Assembly (NCBI RefSeq): GCF_000735455.1
Contig: NZ_JMPS01000009.1
Coordinates: 1-64,000, forward strand
Direction: 5' to 3'
Length of the DNA: 64,000 nt
From: Yokenella regensburgei ATCC 49455
GTDB lineage: Bacteria > Pseudomonadota > Gammaproteobacteria > Enterobacterales > Enterobacteriaceae
Positions 27,441 to 36,052 of the stretch are shown in pieces (positions within the stretch are counted from its first letter, which is position 1; every line of letters starts with the position of its first letter). The notes below the pieces were generated by a model, which saw only the letters and a list, made by a program, of their open reading frames with translations, was not told the DNA's origin and did not search any database. Position numbers and translations under genes: made by a program.

Positions 27441-28732
27441 TGGCAAAATATAAGGCGTATCCGGAGTATAAGGATTCTGGGGTTGAGTGGCTGGGGGCGA
27501 TTCCTGAGGATTGGTCTGTCACTAAATTAAAGTACATCGCAGATTTGCTAACCGCAAAATCTACCAATTCAGATGACTTATTTGTTGGATTGGAAAATAT
27601 ATCGAGTGGCGATGGAAAGTATATATCAAAAGAAGAAAACATAGCAGATGGTGCATCAGTGTCGTTTGAAAAGAATGACGTTCTTTTCGGGAAGTTGCGG
27701 CCTTATCTTGCCAAATCTTGGTTAGCTACTTTCTCCGGGGTATGCTCATCTGAATTTCTTGTGCTTCGTACAGCTAAATTACATCCAAAATACCTTAATT
27801 ATTATTCATTAACGAATGAATTTATTGAGCAGGTTAATTCCTCAACTTATGGCTCCAAAATGCCACGAGCAAGTTGGGAGTTTATTGGCCTGTTACCTGT
27901 ACCAACCTGTTCTTATTCTTTATCAGAGAAGGTAGCTTGGTTCCTCGATCACGAAACCGCAAAAATCGATAACCTGATCGAGAAGCAACAGCAACTGATT
28001 GAACTGCTGAAAGAAAAACGTCAGACAGTGATCTCAAATGCCGTCAACATACGAAACAATGAGAGAAAAACTAAGCTAAAAAATTTAGTTAACATTCAAA
28101 CTGGCTACCCATTCCCAAGTGCAAAATTCAAATTTTCACCTGATAATAGTATTCCTCTTTTACGAGGAGTTAATGTCGGTGTTGATAGCATAAAATGGGA
28201 TGACGTTGTATATTGGGATGTTTGCACACTCGAAAGGCTCAATGAATATTTATTAGTGGCTGGCGATATTGTTTTTGGTATGGATCGACCATGGATTAGT
28301 TCTGGAGCAAGGGTTTCAGAAATTAAAGAGCAGGATTTACCTTGTCTCTTATTGCAGCGAGTTGCAAGAATAAGGTCGAACATTAAATCATATCAACCTT
28401 TTATTAAACTATGCCTTAGCAGCAATGAATTTAGAGAATATGCTGAAATGGACTTGACTGGTGTTAGTGTTCCGCATATTAGTCCAGAGCAAATCAGCAA
28501 TTTTTATGTGAGAGACATTCCTTTTGATGACCAATTTTATTTAACAAAAAACGCACTAGAAAAGATAGGGAAAATTGAATTAAATCAAGAAATGGCCGAG
28601 CAGGCTATTCAACTTCTCCATGAACGCCGCACCGCCCTTATCTCCGCCGCCGTCACCGGAAAAATCGACGTCCGTGACTGGATTGCGCCAGATACACAGG
28701 AAGCAGAGGAGTCACAGGAGGCGACCGCATGA
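27440..28732 (+). CDS. hsdS: HsdS, type I specificity subunit
   Basis: This 430-residue subunit sets the DNA target of the methyltransferase and nuclease. It has the standard layout: N-terminal conserved start (YPEYKDSGVEWLGAIPEDW), target-recognition domain 1 (about 30-160), central helical spacer (WFLDHETAKIDNLIEKQQQLIELLKEKRQ), domain 2 (about 210-375) and C-terminal spacer (AIQLLHERRTALISAAVTGKIDVRDW). Both recognition domains are visibly A/T-rich with rare codons, unlike the spacers, hsdM and hsdR, as expected for recombined domains. The target sequence cannot be read. Confidence 0.95.
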   Translation: MAKYKAYPEYKDSGVEWLGAIPEDWSVTKLKYIADLLTAKSTNSDDLFVGLENISSGDGKYISKEENIADGASVSFEKNDVLFGKLRPYLAKSWLATFSGVCSSEFLVLRTAKLHPKYLNYYSLTNEFIEQVNSSTYGSKMPRASWEFIGLLPVPTCSYSLSEKVAWFLDHETAKIDNLIEKQQQLIELLKEKRQTVISNAVNIRNNERKTKLKNLVNIQTGYPFPSAKFKFSPDNSIPLLRGVNVGVDSIKWDDVVYWDVCTLERLNEYLLVAGDIVFGMDRPWISSGARVSEIKEQDLPCLLLQRVARIRSNIKSYQPFIKLCLSSNEFREYAEMDLTGVSVPHISPEQISNFYVRDIPFDDQFYLTKNALEKIGKIELNQEMAEQAIQLLHERRTALISAAVTGKIDVRDWIAPDTQEAEESQEATA

Positions 28733-31700
28733 GCATGGACAGCACCAAAGAGCTGATCTTCCAGAATGAGATGATTGCTCAGATGGAAGCAAAAGGCTGG
28801 ATTTGTGGCAAAACCGACGGCTACGATCGCGAACGAGCGCTGTACTCGCAGGATGCACTGACCTTTGTGCAGACCACGCAGCCGCAGGAGTGGGAGAAGT
28901 TTGCCAAAATTTACCCGACCGATACCGAGCGTCATTTCCTCGATGCGCTGGTGGCGCAGCTGAAAAAAGCGGATATCAACGCCACCGACATGCTTTCACG
29001 TACCTACGGTACGCTGGGCGTGCTGCGTCATGGCATCAAAAGCCATAACGCGCGTTTTTCCCTGTGCCAGTTTAAGCCGGAACATAATCTTAATCCGCAA
29101 ACCCTGACGCGCTACAAACACAATATCTGCCGCATCGTGCCGGAGCTGGTTTACAGCCCGCATGCGTCGAACGCCGCATTTGAAGAAACAGGCGTGAAGG
29201 CGAAGAAATGGCGTATCGACCTGGTGTTGTTCGTCAACGGCCTGCCGATTACGACCCTGGAGCTGAAGTCTGAATTTAAGCAGACGGTGCAAAACGCCAT
29301 CACGCAGTATAAGAAAACGCGTTTGCCGAAAGATCCTGGCACCAATAAACCTGAGCCGCTGCTGACCTTTAAACGCGGCGCGCTGGTGCACTTTGCCGTC
29401 AGCCAGTACGAAGTGTTTATGGCGACGAAACTCGAGGGCGATAAAACCTTCTTCCTGCCGTTTAACAAAGGCACCCATGACGGCGGCGCGGGGAACGATA
29501 TCCCGGAAGATGCCAACGACTACGCCACCAGCTATCTGTGGAATGAGGTGCTGCTGCCGGACAATCTGCTGAAAATTCTCGCGAGCTTCGTGCATCTGCA
29601 AATCGTTGAAAAAGAGAATGCCGTTGGCCTGAAGTACAAAAGCGAGAGCCTGATTTTCCCGCGCTACCACCAGTGGGACGTGGTGAATAAACTGATCGTT
29701 GCTGCTACGGTGGAAGGCACCGGCAATAAATACCTGATTCAGCACAGCGCGGGGTCGGGCAAGTCGAACTCTATCGCCTGGACGGCTCATCAGCTCTCCC
29801 GCCTGTATGATGAAAATGGCGAAAAACAGTTCCACTCGGTGATTGTGGTAACGGACCGCACCGTGCTGGACGATCAGCTGCAGGACACCATCTATCAGTT
29901 TGAACATCAGGACGGCGTGGTCGGGCGCATCAATAACAAAGAAGGCGACGGCTCTAAATCGGAGAAGCTGGCCAGCGCGCTGGAAAACTCGCAGCCGATC
30001 ATTATCGTCACCATTCAGACCTTCCCGTTTGTCCTGAAGGCGATTGAAAACAGCGTCAGCCTCAAGCAGCGCAAATACGCGGTGATCGCCGATGAAGCGC
30101 ACTCCTCGCAGAGCGGCTCTACGGCGCGGCAGCTGAAAGAAGTGCTGATGACCGAAGAGGCGGATGACGACGTAGAGATGTCTTCAGAAGATATTCTGGA
30201 TGCCACCGTCGCCGCGCGTAAAGGCAGCAGCAACCTCAACTATTACGCCTTCACCGCCACGCCGAAAGCCAAAACCCTGGAGCTGTTTGGCCGTCGTCCT
30301 CATCCGCAGGAACCGGCGTCGAAAACGAACAAACCGGAAGCGTTCCACGTTTACTCCATGCGTCAGGCCATCGAAGAAGGCTTTATTCTTGATGTGCTGA
30401 AGAACTACACCAACTACAAGGTGGCGTACAAGCTGCTGCAGAAGCTGGACGATCCTGACCGGGAAGTGGACAGCAAAAAAGCGAAGATCAAGCTGAACCA
30501 GTGGGTCTCGCTGCACGATCATAACGTATCGCAGAAAGTGAAGGTGATTGTTGAGCACTTCCGTAAGCATGTGATGCACCTGCTGGCCGGTCAGGCGAAA
30601 GCGATGGTGGTGACCAGTTCGCGTAAAGCGGCGGTGCGCTACAAGCTGGCGTTCGATAAATACATCGCCGAGCAAAAGTACGACAGGATAAGCGCAATGG
30701 TGGCGTTCTCCGGGGAAGTGGAGTTCCATGAAGATGACCACAACAGCCTTGCGCTGCTGAACCAGAAGTTCACCGAAATCAATATGAACCCTGGCCTCAA
30801 AGGCCGGGATATGCGTAAAGCGTTTGATACCGACGACTACCAGGTGATGCTGGTGGCCAACAAATTCCAGACCGGGTTTGACCAGCCCAAACTCTGCGCC
30901 ATGTATGTGGATAAAAAGCTGGGCGGCGTGGAGTGCGTACAGACGCTGTCGCGCCTGAACCGGACCTATCCGGGGAAGGCGCAGTCAGGCACCTTTGTGC
31001 TCGATTTCTGGAACGAGCCCGACGAGATTTTGGGTGCTTTCCAGCCGTACTACCAGACCGCGGAACTGACGGACGTCAGCGATCCGCAGCTCGTCTTTGA
31101 ACTGTTTGAAAAGCTGCGTACCAGCGGCATTTTCCTGTGGAACGAAGTGGAGCAGTTCTGCGAGGCGTTCTTCAGCAAAAACAAATCCAACGCGGCCATT
31201 AGTAATATCTGCAAACCTGCGGTGGAGCGCTGGAAGCATCGCTACACCTCGGCGATTGAGGCGTATGTGCTGGCCAAAGAGATGTTTGAACGCACCAAAA
31301 AGACCGGCGATATTGTGCTGATCACCAATGCGGAAAACACCTTCAAGGAGTGTGAAAAAGAAAAAAGTAAGCTCGATATCTTCAAGAAAGATCTCGGCAG
31401 CTTTGTCCGCTTTTACGAGTTTATGTCGCAAATCGTCAATTACGATGACAAGGATCTGGAAAAGCTGAGCCTGTTTGCCCGCCATCTGCGTCCGTTGCTG
31501 CATGAGCAGCGCATCGAAGAAGATGAGATTGATTTAAGCAACGTGGAGATGAGCCATTATCGCCTGTCGAAGCTTCACGAGCAGCATCTGAAGCTGCAGG
31601 AAGATGCGGCGGAATACAAAATAACGCCGGGTAATGATGTCGGTACGGCAAAACCGAAGGACAAGAAAGAAGAGTTCCTGTCGAATATCCTGGCCCGGCT

Positions 31701-31977
31701 TAATGAGCTGTTCGTCACCGATAATCTCACCGATAAAGACATGATTAATTATGCCTTCGCGGTGCGCGACAAGCTGTCAGAAAACCAGGCGGTGATGACC
31801 CAGATTGCCAACAATACGCGCGAGCAGGCGATGCTGGGCGATTTCCCGAAAGCGATTGATGATGCGGTAATGGACAGCAACGACGCGCATCAGGCGATGA
31901 TGATGCAGTACCTTTCCAGCCCGGAAATTGCGCGCGGGTTTGCCCGGGTGGTGTTTGATATGTTGAAAGGGGCGTAA
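28729..31977 (+). CDS. hsdR: HsdR, type I restriction endonuclease/translocase subunit
   Basis: This 1082-residue subunit has an N-terminal PD-(D/E)xK nuclease (Asp164 in RIDLVLF, Glu178-x-Lys180 in LELKSE), then a superfamily-2 translocase with Walker A AGSGKSN (341-347), VVTDRTVLDDQL, DEAH box (455-458), AFTATPK and QTGFDQP, and a C-terminal helical region that contacts HsdM. It starts by ATGA overlap with hsdS after AGGAGG. All motifs are intact, so restriction is probably active. Confidence 0.96.
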   Translation: MSMDSTKELIFQNEMIAQMEAKGWICGKTDGYDRERALYSQDALTFVQTTQPQEWEKFAKIYPTDTERHFLDALVAQLKKADINATDMLSRTYGTLGVLRHGIKSHNARFSLCQFKPEHNLNPQTLTRYKHNICRIVPELVYSPHASNAAFEETGVKAKKWRIDLVLFVNGLPITTLELKSEFKQTVQNAITQYKKTRLPKDPGTNKPEPLLTFKRGALVHFAVSQYEVFMATKLEGDKTFFLPFNKGTHDGGAGNDIPEDANDYATSYLWNEVLLPDNLLKILASFVHLQIVEKENAVGLKYKSESLIFPRYHQWDVVNKLIVAATVEGTGNKYLIQHSAGSGKSNSIAWTAHQLSRLYDENGEKQFHSVIVVTDRTVLDDQLQDTIYQFEHQDGVVGRINNKEGDGSKSEKLASALENSQPIIIVTIQTFPFVLKAIENSVSLKQRKYAVIADEAHSSQSGSTARQLKEVLMTEEADDDVEMSSEDILDATVAARKGSSNLNYYAFTATPKAKTLELFGRRPHPQEPASKTNKPEAFHVYSMRQAIEEGFILDVLKNYTNYKVAYKLLQKLDDPDREVDSKKAKIKLNQWVSLHDHNVSQKVKVIVEHFRKHVMHLLAGQAKAMVVTSSRKAAVRYKLAFDKYIAEQKYDRISAMVAFSGEVEFHEDDHNSLALLNQKFTEINMNPGLKGRDMRKAFDTDDYQVMLVANKFQTGFDQPKLCAMYVDKKLGGVECVQTLSRLNRTYPGKAQSGTFVLDFWNEPDEILGAFQPYYQTAELTDVSDPQLVFELFEKLRTSGIFLWNEVEQFCEAFFSKNKSNAAISNICKPAVERWKHRYTSAIEAYVLAKEMFERTKKTGDIVLITNAENTFKECEKEKSKLDIFKKDLGSFVRFYEFMSQIVNYDDKDLEKLSLFARHLRPLLHEQRIEEDEIDLSNVEMSHYRLSKLHEQHLKLQEDAAEYKITPGNDVGTAKPKDKKEEFLSNILARLNELFVTDNLTDKDMINYAFAVRDKLSENQAVMTQIANNTREQAMLGDFPKAIDDAVMDSNDAHQAMMMQYLSSPEIARGFARVVFDMLKGA

Positions 31978-31991
31978 TGATGTCATAAAGG

Positions 31992-32016
31992 GGCACGTTA
32001 TTTAGCGTGCCTTTTT
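31992..32016 (+). terminator. Terminator of the hsd operon
   Basis: GGCACG (31992-31997) pairs with CGTGCC (32006-32011) across an eight-base loop and is followed by TTTTTATTTTT. Confidence 0.9.
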
Positions 32017-32115
32017 ATTTTTATAAAATATATATTATCAATTAATTATTCATTGTTTTTATTTTTATATTTATTTTCTGTTTTTCTATTTTCCAGATGG
32101 ACTTTCCCTTCCCCG

Positions 32116-32131
32116 CTGGCTAAATTAACAG
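32116..32131 (+). promoter_or_regulatory. LexA box upstream of symE
   Basis: CTG-N10-CAG with an AT-rich core (GCTAAATTAA) fits the SOS box core TACTG-N8-CAGTA in its essential triplets and one outer base. It lies 81-96 bp upstream of symE, which is LexA-repressed in E. coli. The outer bases are imperfect, so affinity may be modest. Confidence 0.6.
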
Positions 32132-32192
32132 TGTTCTTTTATCGCGAAGTGAATGTGCGCCAACACATTCACCCCGCTAATCACAACCTCTA

Positions 32193-32269
32193 TTTTAGGA
32201 GAATAGCGATCATGACTAATCCGGATTATATCGCCGAAATCACCGAACCTGTAGTGCTTCCTGCCACCC
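32193..32269 (-). ncRNA. symR: Probable SymR antisense RNA to the symE translation start
   Basis: A perfect minus-strand -10 box TATAAT lies inside symE (32281-32276), so transcription should start near 32269 and run leftward across the symE start codon (32212) and ribosome site (AGGAG, 32198-32202). This is the geometry of the ~77-nt E. coli SymR RNA that blocks symE translation. No good -35 at 17 bp is visible, and the 3' end given assumes the E. coli length. Confidence 0.5.
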
Positions 32270-32547
32270 TGCGCCATTATACCGTGACCTATGTCAGTAA
32301 ATATCCGACGCTGAACAAGAGCCCGGCGATTATTTTAAAAGGTGACTGGCTGGCGAAAGCCGGTTTTACCACCGGCAGTAAGATGGAGGTGCGGGTGATG
32401 GAGGGCTGCATCGTGCTCACCAGCAAAGCGCCGGAGCCGGAGCACGAGGCGCTGCACAAGCGGGTACAGCGGTTATCAAAGCGCAAGCAGGCGCAGATCA
32501 TGGCGTTTATCGCCATGGTCGAGAACCCGCACAGCACGTTCCGTTGA
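32212..32547 (+). CDS. symE: SymE, SOS-induced type I toxin (AbrB-like fold)
   Basis: This 111-residue protein resembles E. coli SymE in the core RHYTVTYVSKYP, SPAIILKGDWLAKAGFTTGS and VMEGCIVL, an AbrB-like fold reported to affect RNA or nucleoid state under SOS. The ATG at 32212 follows AGGAGA. The open frame upstream to 32053 is AT-rich leader and unrelated. It lies next to the hsd genes as in E. coli, where it is thought to act when DNA is damaged, for instance by the neighbouring nucleases. A LexA box and an antisense promoter give it the usual double control. Confidence 0.9.
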   Translation: MTNPDYIAEITEPVVLPATLRHYTVTYVSKYPTLNKSPAIILKGDWLAKAGFTTGSKMEVRVMEGCIVLTSKAPEPEHEALHKRVQRLSKRKQAQIMAFIAMVENPHSTFR

Positions 32548-32577
32548 CAGCCCTTCTCAGGACTCTATTCTTAGCGG

Positions 32578-33858
32578 ATGGACAAATTAGCTGAACTAAA
32601 ACGCGCCAGAAGGCTGGCGCTGTCGCTGCTGCTGGCAGCCGCGGCAATTTTCGTGACCACGCTGTTTCTGCCACCGGTCTGGTGGGTTGGCGCGCTGAAG
32701 GCGATGTCGGAAGCGGCGATGGTCGGTGCGCTGGCGGACTGGTTCGCGGTGGTGGCGCTGTTTCGCCGCATCCCCATTCCCTTTATCTCCCGCCATACGG
32801 CGATTATCCCGCGCAATAAAGACCGGATTGGCGACAATCTCGGACGTTTTGTGCAGGAGAAGTTTCTCGATACCGGCTCGCTGGTGGCGCTCATTCAGCG
32901 TCACGAGCCGGCGATGCTCATCGGCAACTGGTTCAGCCAGCCGCAAAACGCAGAGCGCGTCGGACATCATCTGATTAAGGTGATGGGCGGCTTTCTTGAG
33001 CTGACCGACGACTCGCGCATTCAGGGACTGCTGAAGCGCGCGGTGCACAAAGCCATCGATAAGGTCGATCTTACCGGCACCAGCGCGCTGATGCTGGAGA
33101 GCATGACCAAAGACAACCGCCACCAGAAGCTGCTCGATGCCCTCATCGCCCAGCTGATCGTGCTTATCCATCGCGACGGCACCCGCAGTTTTATCGCCCG
33201 GCAGATTGTCCACTGGCTCGAAACCGAGCACCCGCTCAAAGCCAAAGTGCTGCCCACCGAGTGGCTCGGCGAGCACAGCGCAGAGCTGGTGACCGACGCG
33301 GTTAACACCCTGCTCGACGACATCACCCTCGACCGGAGCCACCAGATCCGCCACGCCTTCGATCGGGCGGTACAAAAGCTTGTCGAGGCGCTGAAAAACG
33401 ATCCGCAAATGGCGGAGAAAGCCAACGGTATCAAGCAATATCTGAAAGAAGATCCCGCCTTTAACGGCTATCTCGGCGAGCTGTGGGGCGATCTGCGCCG
33501 CTGGCTGAAAGCCGATCTTGAGGCCGAAGACTCCCGCGTGCGCCAGCGTATCGCTGAAGCCGGACAGTGGTTCGGCGAAACTCTGGTAGCAGACGCCGCG
33601 CTGCGTACCTCGCTTAACGAGCATCTGGAGCAGGTCGCTCGCCGGGCGGCACCGGAGTTCGCGAGCTTCCTGACCCACCACATCAGCGATACGGTCAAAA
33701 GCTGGGATGCCCGCGATATGTCGCAGCAGATAGAGCTCAACATCGGCAAAGATCTGCAGTACATCCGCATCAACGGCACGCTGGTGGGCGGCAGCATTGG
33801 CCTCATTCTCTGGGCGCTGTCACAAATTCCGTCACTGGTTGCCGCGCACCTGGCCTGA
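32578..33858 (+). CDS. yjiN: YjiN, DUF445 inner-membrane protein
   Basis: This 426-residue protein matches E. coli YjiN in length and sequence. An N-terminal membrane segment (about 14-40) leads into the hallmark [28 protein letters not shown], then a long helical cytoplasmic or periplasmic region; a second membrane span (about 398-420) ends the protein. The function is unknown. No ribosome site stands out: TATTCTTAGCGG precedes ATG 32578. Confidence 0.92.
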   Translation: MDKLAELKRARRLALSLLLAAAAIFVTTLFLPPVWWVGALKAMSEAAMVGALADWFAVVALFRRIPIPFISRHTAIIPRNKDRIGDNLGRFVQEKFLDTGSLVALIQRHEPAMLIGNWFSQPQNAERVGHHLIKVMGGFLELTDDSRIQGLLKRAVHKAIDKVDLTGTSALMLESMTKDNRHQKLLDALIAQLIVLIHRDGTRSFIARQIVHWLETEHPLKAKVLPTEWLGEHSAELVTDAVNTLLDDITLDRSHQIRHAFDRAVQKLVEALKNDPQMAEKANGIKQYLKEDPAFNGYLGELWGDLRRWLKADLEAEDSRVRQRIAEAGQWFGETLVADAALRTSLNEHLEQVARRAAPEFASFLTHHISDTVKSWDARDMSQQIELNIGKDLQYIRINGTLVGGSIGLILWALSQIPSLVAAHLA

Positions 33859-34155
33859 GCGACGAATAGTCATTGATTCATTGTGGATATGATTTACACT
33901 GATGCTGCTTTTTTCTCCGCCATTCTTTCCGAGGTGCAATGTGTTGAATACCGCGCGTAATCACAACACCTTCTGACGACGCGTCAGCTGAGTGTTTACC
34001 TGCCTGAGCTTGCTCCGGCGGCGATTTTGATTACACGAAATTCAATGCATTGCAGTCCGCTTTATCTCTTTTCGCCCTGCCCCGCGCCTGTCCGTTAAGC
34101 GCCGCCATTGGATTTCGCTGTAGCGTTTTTTCTCCGTACAAGGAGTCTGTTTTTT
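33859..34155 (+). promoter_or_regulatory. mdtM leader region with possible 11-codon leader ORF
   Basis: This 297-bp gap upstream of mdtM is long for the region. It holds GAGG, six bases, then a GTG-started 11-codon frame (33941-33976, reading VLNTARNHNTF) whose TGA lies within a 6-bp inverted repeat CTGACG-ACG-CGTCAG (33973-33987). A start-stop ATG-TGT-TGA overlaps in another frame. Translation-coupled attenuation of mdtM is possible but unproven; no riboswitch was recognised. Confidence 0.35.
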
Positions 34156-35397
34156 ATGCAACGGATGTTGTCTTTCTTTCGTCGTCACGCCACGTCGCTG
34201 TTCTTCCCGATGGCGCTGATTGTGTACGATTTTGCCGCTTATCTGACGACGGATCTGATCCAGCCCGGGATAATTCATGTGGTGCGTGAATTTAACGCCG
34301 ATGTCAGCATGGCCCCGGCCTCCGTCAGCCTTTACCTGGCGGGAGGCATGGCGCTGCAGTGGCTGCTGGGGCCACTGTCAGACCGCATTGGCCGCAGGCC
34401 GGTACTGATAGCGGGCACGCTTATCTTTACCCTCGCCTGCACCGCAACGCTCTTCACCACCACCATGGAGCAGTTCCTCGTTGCCCGCTTCGTGCAGGGC
34501 ACCAGCATCTGCTTTATCGCCACCGTTGGCTACGTCACCATTCAGGAGGCGTTCGGCCAGACGCGGGCAATTAAGCTGATGGCGATCGTCACCTCGGTGG
34601 TGCTGATGGCTCCGGTCATCGGCCCGCTCTCCGGCGCGGCGCTGCTGCATTTTGTCCACTGGAAGGTGCTGTTCGCCATTATTGCGGTGCTGGGGCTGTT
34701 CGCCTTTCTCGGTCTGCTGTGGGCCATGCCGGAAACCGTCGTTCGCGGTAACATACCGTTAAGCGTGACGGGAGTGGTACGCGATTTTCGTAACGTATTC
34801 CGCAACCGTATCTTCCTATTCGGCGCGGCAACCATCACCCTCAGCTATATCCCGATGATGACCTGGGTTGCGGTGTCGCCGGTTATTCTGATTGACGCCG
34901 GAGGGCTCAGCACCGCCGAGTTTGCCTGGGTGCAGGTGCCGGTATTCGGCGCGGTAATTGTAGCGAACATGGTGATGGCGCGCTTTGTGAAGGATCCGAC
35001 CAGCCCGACGTATATCTGGCGGGCGGTCCCCATTCAGCTCACCGGCCTGGCGCTGCTCATCGTTGGTAACCTGCTGTGGCCGCACGTCTGGCTGTGGTCG
35101 GTGGCGGGCACCAGCCTGTACGCCTTCGGCATCGGGCTGATATTCCCGACGCTGTTCCGCTTTACGCTGTTCTCCAACGACCTGCCGAAAGGTACCGTCT
35201 CGGCATCGCTGAACATGACCATCCTCACCGGAATGGCGCTGGCCATTGAAGGCGCTCGCTGGCTGTGGTTTAACGGCGGAAGAATGCCGTTTCATCTGCT
35301 GGCAGTGGTCGCGGGCGTGGTGATGGTGGTGATGCTGGCGGGATTACTGAAACGGGTGCGCACGCATAACGCGGCAATCGCGGTGACGGAGTCCTGA
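34156..35397 (+). CDS. mdtM: MdtM multidrug/bile-salt:H+ antiporter (MFS)
   Basis: This 413-residue transporter of the 12-TM drug:H+ antiporter family is strongly similar to E. coli MdtM. The family motif [15 protein letters not shown] (motif A, loop 2-3) and motif C region [16 protein letters not shown] are present, as is the D22-region [17 protein letters not shown] in TM1. The ATG at 34156 has AGGAG ten bases upstream; the ATG three codons later aligns with E. coli MdtM but is too far from it. Relatives export chloramphenicol, quaternary ammonium compounds and bile salts and aid alkaline pH tolerance. Confidence 0.94.
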   Translation: MQRMLSFFRRHATSLFFPMALIVYDFAAYLTTDLIQPGIIHVVREFNADVSMAPASVSLYLAGGMALQWLLGPLSDRIGRRPVLIAGTLIFTLACTATLFTTTMEQFLVARFVQGTSICFIATVGYVTIQEAFGQTRAIKLMAIVTSVVLMAPVIGPLSGAALLHFVHWKVLFAIIAVLGLFAFLGLLWAMPETVVRGNIPLSVTGVVRDFRNVFRNRIFLFGAATITLSYIPMMTWVAVSPVILIDAGGLSTAEFAWVQVPVFGAVIVANMVMARFVKDPTSPTYIWRAVPIQLTGLALLIVGNLLWPHVWLWSVAGTSLYAFGIGLIFPTLFRFTLFSNDLPKGTVSASLNMTILTGMALAIEGARWLWFNGGRMPFHLLAVVAGVVMVVMLAGLLKRVRTHNAAIAVTES

Positions 35398-35408
35398 TGT
35401 GTTGATAG

Positions 35409-35438
35409 TGCCGGATGCGGGTATTGCCGCATCCGGCA
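35409..35438. repeat. REP-type palindromic element
   Basis: TGCCGGATGCGG (35409-35420) and CCGCATCCGGCA (35427-35438) form a perfect 12-bp stem with a six-base loop, the typical enterobacterial REP/PU sequence. It lies between the converging mdtM and cobO genes and may terminate both. Confidence 0.85.
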
Positions 35439-35443
35439 ACGCG

Positions 35444-36046
35444 TTACCAGTCAATCCCTCGCTGCGCCTTAATACCCTTATCAAAACCGTGCTTCACGGC
35501 GCGCATCTCGGTCACCGTATCAGCCAGGATAGTCAGCTTCTCATGGCAATCACGCCCGGTAAGGATCACGCTCTGATGCGCCGGACGGTTCTGCAGCGCC
35601 GCGATGATGTCGTACAGCGGAATATAGCTGTAGGTGGTCATGTAGGTTATCTCATCCATAACCACCAGGTCATACGTCGGGTCGGCCAGCATACGCCTGG
35701 CCTCTTCCCAGACCAGGTTCGCCGCCGCAATGTCCTTCTCGCGATCCTGGGTTTCCCAGGTAAACCCGGTCCCCATCATGAAGAAATCGACGTTGTGGGC
35801 TTTGAGGAAGTTGTACTCCCCGTTGTCCCACTTCCCTTTGATAAACTGCACCACCCCGGCTTTTTTGCCGTGGCCGATAGCGCGCACCACGGTGCCCATC
35901 GCCGCCGTGGTTTTGCCTTTACCGTTGCCGGTGTAGACCATCATCACACCTTTGCTGATGGTCGCGCCTTTAACGCGTTCATCCACCAGGGTTTTCAGCG
36001 TTTGCTGGCTCTTCTTGTGTTCATTTTCCTCATAGTCTGTACGCAT
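35444..36046 (-). CDS. cobO: Cob(I)yrinic acid a,c-diamide adenosyltransferase (CobO/BtuR-like)
   Basis: This 200-residue ATP:corrinoid adenosyltransferase of the CobA/BtuR family makes adenosylcobalamin from cob(I)alamin. The P-loop GNGKGKTT is at 40-47 and the Walker-B-like LVVMDEITY near 126-134. It is the last gene of the glutamate mutase operon, and the enzyme it would serve, GlmES, needs adenosylcobalamin. It is probably a paralogue, the housekeeping btuR normally lying beside topA. It starts six bases after the fumD stop, with GAGGGAATAT as ribosome site. Confidence 0.92.
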   Translation of the reverse strand: MRTDYEENEHKKSQQTLKTLVDERVKGATISKGVMMVYTGNGKGKTTAAMGTVVRAIGHGKKAGVVQFIKGKWDNGEYNFLKAHNVDFFMMGTGFTWETQDREKDIAAANLVWEEARRMLADPTYDLVVMDEITYMTTYSYIPLYDIIAALQNRPAHQSVILTGRDCHEKLTILADTVTEMRAVKHGFDKGIKAQRGIDW

Positions 36047-36052
36047 ATTCCC

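Noticed and set aside
28996-30102. 368-codon antisense frame inside hsdR
   Set aside because: It overlaps essential nuclease and Walker motifs of hsdR and shows antisense-type composition.
32596-33681. 361-codon minus-strand frame in yjiN
   Set aside because: Antisense to a conserved DUF445 gene; no start signal or domain.
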